DNA from: Trissonchulus latispiculum
Lineage: Eukaryota > Nematoda > Enoplea > Enoplida > Ironidae
Length of the DNA: 64,000 bases
Direction of reading: 5' to 3'
NCBI GenBank assembly: GCA_030248195.1
Contig: JASAND010023040.1
Coordinates: 98,272 to 162,271, forward strand
Made by a program: the position numbers and the translations under genes. Under the pieces are notes generated by a model. The model was given only the letters and a program-made list of their open reading frames with translations, did not search any database and was not told the origin of the DNA. Positions 53,940 to 64,000 of the stretch are shown one piece after another (the stretch's first letter is position 1; the number at the start of each line of letters is the position of its first letter).

Positions 53940-55375
53940 ATCAAAACACTTTATCCCACAGCTTTAAGTCTGATTTCTTCATTAAAATTCCATGTACATC
54001 CATCAGTCTGGATCGGACAATCCGGGAGTCCAGGTTGCTTTTCGCATTTTCTCTTAGGTTTGTAGGGAGCTGATGAATGAGCTGAATTCCTTCGGGTTGA
54101 CGAAAATCCCTGTTTTCTTGAACAGTTCGCTTGACCGCCATTTTGCCCGTGGCCTCCTGGATCAAAGATTTGCCGTGGGTTCCAATTTTTGACAGTATTT
54201 TCAAATTACCTTTTGGATAAAATAATTAGTCTTTGAGCAAACATTCAAACTTCAAAACCCTATTCTCCCATGTTTTAGGTAATACCACTTTGACACTTGG
54301 GATTAAGTTTCTAGATGCTGCATTCCAAATATCAGTATCAGAGCATATCATCAGTCATTTCACTGCGTCAGCAGAATGTCAGTGAGGTTGTCCATGGTTT
54401 CATGTATTCACTACAGTTGTGTACAGATAGATGAATGTTGGGATTTAGCCTGTACTTGTACCGTTTTATTTGCCTGGTTGCTGTTATAGAGACAATCTGT
54501 ATTAGTTTTGTATGTAACGTATATATCATAATTTACTATGTGAAGTAAATCGTTTCAGCCTTTAGCGCAACGGCCACCAGGAACTAGGTACATTTCATCA
54601 ACACAATTTCATTCCATATATCCAAAAATGCAGACATGTAAAGAAATTGCGAAGTACTTTAATAAAGAGATGCGAAATTATTCTGTTTTTACATATCTTC
54701 GATCCTTTGATGTGACTCGAACCCATGATATTTCGCTATCTAGACGAACGCTTTGCCAACTGAACTAAGTAGCCACAGTTGCATCCAGTTACATCCGGGG
54801 GTCTATTTCTTTAAAAATTAAACGGATTAGATTAAAATTAATCCACATTAAAGAAATAGCTAGCAGGATTAAATGGATGAACTTTTAAACCTGCGAGTTC
54901 AACGAGTTAAACTAGCTGATTTAACCCTTTATTGCCTGAATTTCCCTCTGGACTAACGGCTGAAAATGACCGATTTCACATTTTTGGCTGCCATTTTTTA
55001 CTGGGAGCACGTAGACAGTCTGGAAGGACCGCTCCCAGAATCTTGGGTTCCGTTTGGTGTGAGGTCCCAAAGACCGGGAGGGCCACACTTCGTTCCTCCG
55101 CCGGTAGATCCGCAATGATTTCGTCAAATATCTGAAAGACCACAGTCCAGACTTTCAAGACATAAATGGCAATCTGCAGAACAATGTACATTATTATCAT
55201 AGTTATATTTATTAAAAATAATCTTGCAAACGTTGTACTATCATTAAGAAATTTCTCACAAAGGTCACAATATTCGTCACTTTTGCCGTCTGAAGGTTTT
55301 TCACGTCAGAAGTCGTTTATCAGGATTTTATTAAAGCGGTTGTCTTCCTCACGCAAAGACAAGATGGTTTTATAA
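53940..55375. repeat. Repeat block S, inverted copy with extra 0.8 kb
   Basis: Mirrors 28334-28980. The additional segment (about 54200-55020) contains a tRNA-like sequence and is missing in copy 1, where the flanking CTGTC motifs have been joined. Confidence 0.75.
54710..54780 (-). repeat. tRNA-like sequence, pseudo-tRNA or SINE head
   Basis: On the minus strand TTAGTTCAGTTGGCAAAGCG is a good A-box/D-arm, the anticodon arm closes as TTCGT-CTAGATA-GCGAA (loop would place AGA as anticodon), and GGGTTCGAGTCAC is a good B-box. The acceptor ends do not pair and the T stem has a mismatch, so it is unlikely to be a functional tRNA. Confidence 0.5.
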
Positions 55376-55976
55376 ATAGTTTTTAACTGTCAGAAATAAT
55401 GACTATCCCTAACTGGAGCACGACTGGGGTGAAGTGGCAGTAAACTCAATTAACTCGATCCTTTTCATGAAAAAGTTAAGAGAGGGAAATTCAAGCTTGA
55501 GTTGAGTTAAAACCAGTTGAAACAGAAAATTTGGATCTCCTAGTATCTTTGGTTAGTGCTTGCAGTACCGATCACCTTCAATTGAATCAGGATGTAGTTG
55601 AAAAGCAGAAAATGTGTGAAAATGTTGCTTAGTCTTTATATATATTTTCCTCATTAACGCTATTAATTTGTCTCTGAAAATTTCTTGTCGGCCAAAGTCG
55701 TTTTTTCCTTTGTTTTGGGAACAAAATTCCTTTTTTTATTTTCCATTTTAAGAAAGGTCGCACGGCAGCCCTGTTAACGTTGCCGTGCAAAATATTAAAG
55801 AGTCGGTTAATCTGTACCAGGGGTAGGGAAAGAGTCCAAAAGTGGTCTGAAATTTGTGGCTGAACGTTTTTAAAAGTTGTTCCGTCAAGTGAGTGAGATT
55901 AGGAAAAGCCCGAAGAGTTGGGACTGGTCAATTTGGGCTGGGAGGAGTGGTTTTGAGTTGGAGAGCCCTTAGTTTT

Positions 55977-56423
55977 ACCAAGAGTACATATACATAAGAG
56001 TACGACAGCTGGCAGGCTCTATGTTATCAGCTCTCGAGCCATGCTCTACAAGCTAACGGCCCACCCCCCGCAATTGCGTACCTAGTGGAGCCCCCCCGCA
56101 AATGAGTACCTAGTGCGCAAATTGCGTATGTTCACTCTTTTCTACAATAAGCATTCTATCGGGACCCCCCCAGCAAATGTGACCTATCATTTAGCAATCT
56201 CCAATTATAGGTCGCATTTGCGAGGGGGGAGGTTCCAGATAGCATGCTTATTGTAGAAAAAAAGTGAACATACGCAATTGCATACTAGGTACTCATTTGC
56301 GGGGGGGTCCAGTAGATACGCAATTGCGGGGGGGGTGGGCCGTTAGCGTGCAGAGCATGGCTCGAGAGCTGATAATATAGAGCCTGCTAGCTGTCACACC
56401 CTTATGTATTGTGTACTCTTGGT
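55977..56423. mobile_element. Fold-back MITE, 447 bp, nearly complete palindrome
   Basis: ACCAAGAGTACATATACATAAG at the left mirrors CTTATGTATTGTGTACTCTTGG at the right (in pieces), followed inward by mirrored GACAGCT, CTCGAGCCATGCTCT, CTAACGGCCCACC and GCAATTGCG motifs. Flanks GTTTTAC and GTTTTTC resemble a 7-bp duplication. Same family as 32160-32510. Confidence 0.75.
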
Positions 56424-56583
56424 TTTTCTAAGAGGAGGGAAAATCGCACAGTCGATGTAGTGTTTTAGGGCAAAACTGGAAAACTGGAACGGTTGTTAAC
56501 ACAGGAACGTAGCAATGAGTGGCTGGTTCAGGAAAAATCCGGTATATCAGATTCGCTAGATGAAGCCCGCTAGATGAGTTTCA

Positions 56584-56784
56584 GTGACTGAACTGGATTC
56601 TCCGACGCCTTCAGGCAACCTGCTGCGGGAATTGGCTCGTCGGAATAGTATCTTTCCGCTCCACGTCCGGGTGAACTATGCAGTGGAAACTGAAACTCAG
56701 GCAGTCAACGATCTCCCTGAGGTGTCCTTCCAGCAGGGCGCTCACGATTTTCCCTTTCCATTGTCCCAGTTGCCTAAGGAAGGT
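56584..56784 (+). CDS. Possible host or element exon ending at a strong splice donor (weak)
   Basis: An open stretch of about 67 codons with ordinary amino-acid composition (LRELARRNSIFPLHVRVNYA, then ETETQAVNDLPEVSF) and GC content above its surroundings. It stops at AAG followed by GTGAGTGT, a near-consensus donor, and begins after a TTTCAG. I recognise no family and see no partner exon, so it could be chance. It lies in the only stretch near here free of recognised repeats. Confidence 0.25.
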
Positions 56785-57186
56785 GAGTGTACCTGAATTT
56801 TGGCATTTTTACGTTTTTCTCTTTTTAACTTTAAGTGAAAGTCATTATGATGTATATAAGCATAGATGTATATTCTTAGAAAATTTATAACGCGCTATAA
56901 TAAGTGTAAAAGGTTGACATTACGATTGAATGGTGGGGAAAAAAGTACCCAGGGCGGAATTATACCAGAGGTGGGTAATAGTGTACCATGTTGTTAGCAC
57001 TCAGCTGTATCCTCTGTCAGCGAGGTTTTAACGCTGATATTAACTTTATGAGAAAGGCTAACATTTAGCATCAATATTATTTATAATTTTTGCATTTTGC
57101 AGAAGGAGATAAAAGGAAAAGAACGCGGGACAGTTCCAAGCATAGTTTTGTTTTCCGTTATATAAGTGTTTACATGCAATATAAAT

Positions 57187-58572
57187 AATACCAAGAGTTT
57201 TTAATAGAAAGACTAAGACACTCAGATCTTCCCAATGTATTAAGCTTGCAATATGCTCGAAACGTTAAGGTCAAAATCTCGGATGGGGAGGCTTCTCAGC
57301 GTGTAAACAGAACACGCTAACATTTTCAAAAACATTCGTTTTTGACAAATTAAATACGATAACTTGAGCTAGGAAAGTCGTAAAGTGATAATTTTGATGT
57401 CACTATGTTGCGTAGAATGAGACCGTTTCAACGATATAAAAATTATGTAGCTCGGTTCTGGCTATCTCTTACAAATCTGGCAACAACATAACAAACAAAC
57501 CAACAATAGCATAAACATAAATAAACAAGTGTAAACATAACACGCTAACATTTTCAAAAACATTCGTTTTTGACAAATTAAATACGATAACTTGAGCTAG
57601 GAAAGTCGTAAAGTGATAATTTTGATGTCACTATGTTGCGTAGAATGAGACTGTTTCAATGATATAAAAATTATGTAGCTCGGTTCTGGCTATCTCTTAC
57701 AAATCTGGCAACAACATAACAAACAAACCAACAATAGCATAAACATAAATAAACAAGTGTAAACATAACACGCTAACATTTTCAAAAACATTCGTTTTTG
57801 ACAAATTAAATACGATAACTTGAGCTAGGAAAGTCGTAAAGTGATAATTTTGATGTCACTATGTTGCGTAGAATGAGACTGTTTCAATGATATAAAAATT
57901 ATGTAGCTCGGTTCTGGCTATCTCTTACAAATCTGGCAACAACATAACAAACAAACCAACAATAGCATAAACATAAATAAACAAGTGTAAACATAACACG
58001 CTAACATTTTCAAAAACATTCGTTTTTGACAAATTAAATACAATAACTTGAGCTAGGATAGTCGTAAAGTGATAATTTTTATATCATGTTGCGTATAATG
58101 AGATCTTTTTAACGATATCAAAATTATGTAGTTCACTGCAGAATAACTCATACAAATCTGGCAACAATGAGAATAGGAAGATATCGGTGGATTAGTCAGC
58201 TCTGTACGGACTATCTTCTCAATTTAAATTGGGAACATATCCTACGTTTCAACAAGTCCTCACCTTCCGAGTCTGACATTGTTAGTATCCATTATACCGA
58301 ACACAGCAGCGCCCCAACGATATCTCATTATACACAACATAATGAACTAAAAATTATTGCAGTAGAATTTTGCTAGCCCATGTTATAGTATTTAATCCGG
58401 CAAAACGCCAGTTTTTGAAAAAAAAGTCAGCGTGCTATGTTTACACGCTGAGAAGCCCCCTCACACCGAGATTTTGGTCTTAATGTTTCGAGCATATATA
58501 TTGCAAGCTTAGTACATTTTAGGAAACGCTGAGTGTCTTACTCTTCCTATTATAAACTCTTAATAATACCAA
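57187..58572. mobile_element. 1.4-kb element with about 135-bp inverted ends and a 228-bp internal array
   Basis: The left end (AATACCAAGAGTTTTTAATAG, in part, with AAGACACTCAG and TTCTCAGCGTGTAAACAG) mirrors the right end (TTTACACGCTGAGAAGCC, GCTGAGTGTCTTACTC, TAATAATACC). A further copy of the right end is at 60530-60720. No gene. Confidence 0.65.
57311..58170. repeat. 228-bp tandem repeat, about 3.8 copies
   Basis: Units start with AACACGCTAACATTTTC at 57311, 57539, 57767 and 57995. The first three are almost identical; the fourth has drifted after its first 80 bases. High identity points to recent expansion. Confidence 0.92.
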
Positions 58573-58650
58573 CTGTACATATTATAGGAGTGTGCCACTA
58601 GGCACATTCTCTGTTATCATAGCAAAAACTGTGATCTGTTCGCTAACGGC
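58391..58650. repeat. Flanking direct repeat, copy 1
   Basis: TTAATCCGGCAAAACGCCAG through GTTCGCTAACGGCTGACC; recurs at 60530-60786. The two copies bracket the 1.9-kb block 58665-60529. Confidence 0.75.
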
Positions 58651-58664
58651 TGACCACCCATTAG

Positions 58665-60529
58665 ACCTATCTTTAGGTGTTTTTATCTAAATTATATATA
58701 ACTAGTAACGGTGTTTCCGACAAGAAAAACGGCAACCCTCCTTCGGTTTGCAAGATGTCGCAATTTCATTCCTAAACTGGGATGCATGTAGGCAATAGTC
58801 AATCAGATCGCACTCAAACAGGTATGGGATGAAATGCAGGCTTCTGTAGGTACCTACATTCCTCCGTGGCTGAACTGGCTGTGTGTTCGCACTGAAAGCG
58901 AAAGACTGTGTTTACGCACCCTGATGGGTGCGGTGTTTTTCATGGTCAAGACATTTTAATTTGGAGTGCTGAATCATCTCAAACAATACAAACACAGGAA
59001 GATGTCAGTAAACTCAACAATCTCAAGTAATCTTTAAATAAAAATGGTGCTCGAATCGGTTTATGCTTAACAATTGGGACATCTCATCGCTTTTGTAATC
59101 ATGAGTTTAGTGTGTCTACAATCTCCAGCGATAAGCCAGATAATTTACAAAACAAATTCTTTAGTAATTATTCCACTAAGCTACTTCACGTGTTAAACTA
59201 ATTTGCATAAATTAAATAGCAGCATCACGTAGGTGATTAAATGAAGACTTGCCTTCATTGCTAAACTAATGCTGTCATATGAGGCGCTTTATAAAAATGT
59301 CCGGTTTGCTTTGTTTTTGTATATCTCTGTAAATAGTTTTCCTGTAAGTGTTTTATATCGAATAAAGGCGAGATAGCTGTTTTCAATTTTGACGCAAAAT
59401 GAACTGCTTATGTTCGACGTGAAATTTTCTCCCTATTCTCAGCACTGCTTTCATTAGTAGTGAGGTACGTAGGGGGCCCTGCAGGCGCCTTTTTAATTGC
59501 ACCGAGATTTTTTGTTTTTAAATTTTCTTTGTCAGTTGGGAGAATTTAAAAGCTTTTAACTTCAATTTTATGGAGGGGGACTTTCATTTCCGGCGACAAT
59601 ATGTTTTAAAGAAATGCTTTTCACAACACCCCCCTTGGTTGAAATAAAAGTTGGACTCGTTTTGAATATGCAAATTAACTTCTGCGATGTAATTTCAGTT
59701 TACTAACACGCAACAGTCTGGAATAGTCGCATTACAAGATACTTTACTATTGTCGGAATCTTGTCAAAATTTTTACGCTTGACCGATTGGGAACAGCAAC
59801 GTAAGCAACGGTGACAAGAATATTTGTTCTAGTCACTTTCAACTGAGTTCAGAAAAATTCTTGACCAAAAATATCGTTGTCGTGCGTGCGTCTTGACATA
59901 AAAATTCAAAATTTCGACAGGGAGTGTTGTTCACCGGCCTAATTTTTCAGTTGTTCACCGTCGCCGGCCGGCACAGCTCGCGAGGCGACGCAACCAGTAC
60001 CGGCCCAGTACTGGCCCTCAACGGCCGGCCGGCCGGTCGGTGCCACTGACTATCCAAAATACAAGAAAAATATAAGATGTTTGAAGTTTTCAAGTTAGCT
60101 TTTTAGCAAGTTTAAGGCTATAAGCCGGGGAAACTGTCAGTGGTCGGTCGGTCGGCCGCACCGTATTTGACCGGCGAGCCTGTCTCTGGCAAGTCATCTG
60201 ACCGGCCGGCAGTGATCGGCCGGCGGCCACCGGCATGGACAGGGACGGTGCACAACACTAACCAGCATATAGGTATTGTGTATTAGCTGATTTTTTTCTT
60301 GTAACAGCCCTCTCAATCTACCTATACAAATTACGCGTCACCTCAGAAGCTTTACTCCATTGTGTTTAATCAAACACGTTGTCTGAAAAAGTACTTAATC
60401 CGGCTTCAAGATATTGCTCCTGTTAATAGCCTACTTGTGATACTATTTTAATTAATCCAATTTTTTTGCCTGTTACAGATGGCCTCCATTGGCGTCAATG
60501 TTTGTGTTCTAAAATCCTTGTTTGTGCTT
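58665..60529. repeat. 1.9-kb block, copy 2
   Basis: Direct copy of 47245-49126, from the TAACTAGTAACGGTGTTTCC region to TTTGTGCTT, including the GGCCGG MITE at 59919-60265. Confidence 0.8.
59919..60265. mobile_element. GGCCGG-rich hAT-like MITE, short form
   Basis: Equivalent to 48509-48855 in the duplicated block, with point changes in the GGCCGG palindromes. Confidence 0.7.
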
Positions 60530-60786
60530 TAATCCGGCAAAACGCCAGTTTTTGAAAAATGTCAGCGTGCTACGTTTACACGCTGAGAAGCCCCCTCCCC
60601 CCGAGATTTTGGTCTTAATGTTTCGAGCATATATATTGCAAGCTTAGTACATTTTAGGAAACGCTGAGTGTCTTACTCTTCCTATTATAAACCCTTAATA
60701 CCAACTGTACATATTATAGGAGTGTGCCACTAGGCACATTCTCTGTTATCATAGCAAAAACTATGATCTGTTCGCTAACGGCTGAC
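60530..60786. repeat. Flanking direct repeat, copy 2
   Basis: Second copy of 58391-58650, followed at once by the fold-back element 60712-61076. Confidence 0.75.
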
Positions 60787-61076
60787 CCCCCCCGCAAATC
60801 ACTTCAAAGAAATTCGAGTACGTACGTATTCAAAGAAATGAAACTCGACGTAGAAACAAAATTCGATCTTAGCTTGTGTTTCGATCTTTAGCACACAAGC
60901 ATAGAGCGAGTGAGCATACCCCGGTTTTTACCAGGTACTCGTTTGCGGGGGGTCACTATGTCACTATGGTTTAAGTTGCGGTGGGCGGGAGGTCAGCCGT
61001 TAGCGAGCAGAGCATAGTTTTTTATCTGATAAATAATAGCATTTCTAGTGGCATACTCTTAGTTATTATGTACTCC
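60712..61076. mobile_element. Fold-back element, GCTAACGGCTGACC family
   Basis: TGTACATATTATAGGAGTG and GCTAACGGCTGACCCCCCC on the left mirror GGTCAGCCGTTAGCG and GTGGCATACTCTTAGTTATTATGTAC (in part) on the right. The middle has AGAGCGAGTGAGCATACCCC. Confidence 0.65.
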
Positions 61077-61512
61077 ACTGTTGATAAGACTAATAATATT
61101 AATTGAAAGAGGTGCATCATCAAAAATTTCAAATGCCGAATTTCGCTCGTTTTTCGCATAGGTTGTCGTGCATTCCAAGTAGTATTGTGCCTTGGCCGGT
61201 GCGGCCAGTGGCCGTTGGCCGACCGTTGGCGTGGCTCAAATTTGCTGATTTATACGCCTACTCAATCGTGAAGATTTATTCTTTATTTATTTTCTTTTAT
61301 TTAAGTAAAGTTCTATGCATGCTGCACTCATTATATTAAGGCATCGTATCTTGAAGACCGGGCAGAAGCGATTTGTCTAATTTTACGCAGTCGAAATTAA
61401 AAATGCGAACACTCAGAAACAAAAATACGCAATATTTACGCAGGTCCTATTTTCAAAAAACCTGCGTGCTACGTAAGTAGCAAAATCTTACTTAACAGCA
61501 TTACTTAACGCA

Positions 61513-61740
61513 AGAGTACATATTATAAGAGTGTGCTACTAGGCACACTCTCTTCAGCTTTAACACACAAGCATAGAGCGAGTGAGCGTACCCCCGTTTT
61601 CGACTAGGTACTGATTTGCGGGGGGTCACTAGGGTCTGATTTTCGGGGGGGGGGGGGTGGGCCGTTAGCGAGCAGAGCATTGTTTTTGCTCTGATAAGAG
61701 AGCTTGCCTATTGGTATACTCTTATCATTATGTAGTCTTG
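61513..61740. mobile_element. Fold-back element, GCTAACGGCTGACC family, shortened
   Basis: AAGAGTACATATTATAAGAG at the left and TTATCATTATGTAGTCTTGC at the right, with GGGCCGTTAGCGAGCAGAGC and long G-runs inside. The left inner part seems deleted. Confidence 0.6.
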
Positions 61741-61744
61741 CTTA

Positions 61745-62690
61745 CGGTGCTGGAATCCTTTTGTGCAGTGCTTTTGTGGTGAATTTTCGAAGCGCTATAA
61801 CTTTCGCAATTTTGGGAGTTGGAAAGAGTACATTGTTTATACATCGTTTTAAAGCTTATAATCTGTACATCCACATAAGCTTTCGAAACTAGCAAAATTA
61901 GCAAAAAATAGCAAAAATTTGCTCACATGCTGACATCTGACAGTCGCAATATAGACCAAACATTTTTGAACATGGATTTCTCAAAACTGAAGAATCGGCC
62001 AAAATTTCTTCTTGTGCCATGATATGAAGGACATATGGGCCGAGGGGCATTTTTTTGGATTTTGCTCAACACGCCTCAGTACTCCAGAAAATCCGGCAAA
62101 TGTGCGATGACACGAAATTTCGCAACTTTGAATTCAGTTTTCTCGCAACTGGAGATGTTTTAGCTCAAACCGAGAAAAATGTCCCTCCGCAATAGTGCAA
62201 ATATTTACTCTGCCAAAAATCAAGCGAATCCATTGGGTAGTTTTTGAGAAATCAATGTTCAAAACAAAATAATCGCAGTTTTGCTAAAATAGTTTTTCAG
62301 CGAATTCTCTAGCTTAAAGCAACGAACTTAGGCGAATAGGCATTAATAAAATGTACAACTGGACGATGTATCGATTGAGTATAAATAAGTCAAAATTGTC
62401 TGTAAGATCTGGCAGTAATTTTGAAAAAACAGATTTCTTCGAAAATGGCAATTTTTTCACCCCAAAAATTGTTTTGGCTTATACTGCCTTACCCGCTAGA
62501 GATAGCTTAAAGGTTGTGTAAGCAAAAATGTTCATTTTGCTACCCTCTTTCCAGCCATAGCAACCAATTCGGTGTAGTGACTACGTACTGAGAGAATAAT
62601 TCAAAACACCAAAACTTTCTTATCTTTACACCTAAAAATCCGGGACTGGTCCCACAATGTTAAAGAGCACGAAAATAATGTATGTGAAGA
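61745..62690. repeat. Undivided relative of the repeat split at 2483/17197
   Basis: Continuous from CCTTTTGTGCAGTGCTTTTG through AAGGTTGTGTAAGC and on to GTTAAAGAGCACG. At the point where the hAT-like element sits in the other copy (about 62512-62520) there is no insertion. Confidence 0.75.
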
Positions 62691-64000
62691 GTTTCATCCA
62701 CTTTCATAAAGAATTGAAGCTTGTAGGGTCGAATTTACACAAAGCGACCAGCACCTTAAAGTAATTTGCTGCTGATTTATAGGTGTACTTATCTGTGCCA
62801 AATAGTAAGAAATTCTGCTTACAGAATAAATTTTTGTCAAGGTGAATCTTCCAAAAATTGCCAAGATCGCCATTTTCAGTCTTTTGCATCTTGTGTAGAA
62901 GCTTCCTGCAGCAACATATGTCACAAACCTTCACTAATTGAACTAAAATTTCGTGTGGGTGTTATGTTTGACCACGCTAAGTTCAAGTATTTCAAAAATT
63001 CAATTTCAGAAATTTTTTCCGATTTTGGGGTACCATTGCCCAGAAATAGTGTCTGGCAATTTTTGAAGATTCAATTTGAAAAAAGATTTTCAGTCGGCTG
63101 AATTTTTTACCATTTGCAAAAATCAGTACATCAATGGGACCTCTGCATATGCCAAATGACATCCCTATAGCTTCCACCAGAATTAAGCCGTTTTAAGCCA
63201 TAAATGTTTGAATTTTTGACGAAACTTCAAATTTGATTTGATTTTCAAATTTTCTGGTTTGCCCTCGAATGTTAATGTTCAACATTGGTCCGTACACTAG
63301 CATTGCATCTTTGAGCACACTTTCTGGCAAAGGTGAGAGTTTTGTTAGACGCCAATGATCACTTTGTTATTCGAAGTGAACCATCCAGGATTCCCAGTTG
63401 AAGGAAGCTATCTCGGCAACCAGTTAATAAGTTTCAAGTCGTGTCTTAGAGCCAATTTTCAGAAATTAAGTGGTCGTGAAAACCGGTATGATCATTGACG
63501 TTCAGGGACATGTCGTCGACTGTTGGAGCTCTTGTCTCTAAAAAAACTGCTGGCACTAAGGCAGAAATTTTTCTTTTCGCTTGTACCACCACAAGTGTAT
63601 TTAGTGCTTTAAGTCCTCCCGGTACTGTTAGTACTTTAGATAATATCTAGGCCAAGTATATACTTTAATTTGTCGCAACATTAATGCCAATAGTAATAGA
63701 ATTGCAATTTTGTTTCATGCAATTGCAAAATATTTATAACTTTTAAAAATAAGAAAATTGCAAAATCGTCCGGAGATCCACAGTAATTTCAGTGTGGAAG
63801 TCTACTTGCTTCAGTCATTTTTACTTACTCCTTGGTCAATATTTGTAATGGAATTAATAAAATAAAATGTTAAAAGTAATCTAAAATCAGCTTTAAAAGA
63901 GGTTTCAAATGATCAAATCACCAGGATGAATTCTCATGCCATGGAACGGTGAAGAAGAGCGAAGGTCATCAATATGGAATGTAATTGTCAAATAATGTCC
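62691..64000. other. No gene recognised
   Basis: AT-rich, open frames to 111 codons without recognisable products. Nothing else seen. Confidence 0.5.

Noticed and set aside
58391..60786. LTR retrotransposon
   Set aside because: No TG...CA ends, no primer-binding site, no gag or pol frame, and the interior is a known block from 47 kb.

Overview
This is a gene-poor, AT-rich, intron- and repeat-type landscape from a eukaryotic nuclear genome. The presence of a Polinton/Maverick plus abundant nested MITE-like DNA transposons suggests an invertebrate animal; the species cannot be told from the sequence. No host protein-coding gene could be established. The long runs of open frame all belong to one large virus-like transposon at 3962-16804.

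That transposon is a degraded Polinton of 12.84 kb with AG...CT ends, about 300-330 bp terminal inverted repeats and a 6-bp target duplication (AGAACA). Its leftward genes are the protein-primed DNA polymerase (4141-6157, 5' end deleted and frame broken) and two unrecognised proteins (12525-13085, 13457-14443). Its rightward genes run as one late-type block: integrase with a C-terminal chromodomain-like tail (6180-7099, 5' end deleted), a Cys-rich small protein (7118-7462), penton/minor capsid protein (7527-8301), a basic core-like protein (8283-8786), major capsid protein (8789-10134), adenain-like protease and packaging ATPase in one continuous frame (10136-11389), and two conserved Polinton/adintovirus proteins (11392-11724, 11706-12416). 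Together these make a morphogenesis module (capsid, maturation protease, packaging motor) plus a replication/integration module. PolB, INT, penton and MCP carry stops or frameshifts; several small genes are still open. An internal deletion has removed the facing 5' ends of PolB and INT.

The Polinton is itself inserted in a non-coding hAT-like element (2484-17196, ends CAGGGTTTTTTG, 8-bp duplication GTTGTAAA), which in turn split an older repeat whose undivided relative is at 61745-62690. This is a three-layer nest, datable in order of insertion.

The rest is layered repeats. 17.4-22.5 kb has a GGCCGG-rich hAT-like element carrying a 293-bp satellite and a 2.6-kb inverted-repeat element with CCTGTAG motifs and opposed 15-bp minisatellites. 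22.5-24.8 kb is directly repeated at 32.8-35.2 kb. From 28.3 to 55.4 kb homologous blocks recur in mirror order, forming a very large imperfect inverted duplication centred near 42-43 kb and broken by younger insertions with readable target duplications (TA, TTAA, 7 bp). 55.9-62.7 kb holds fold-back elements, a 228-bp tandem array and a second copy of 47.2-49.1 kb.
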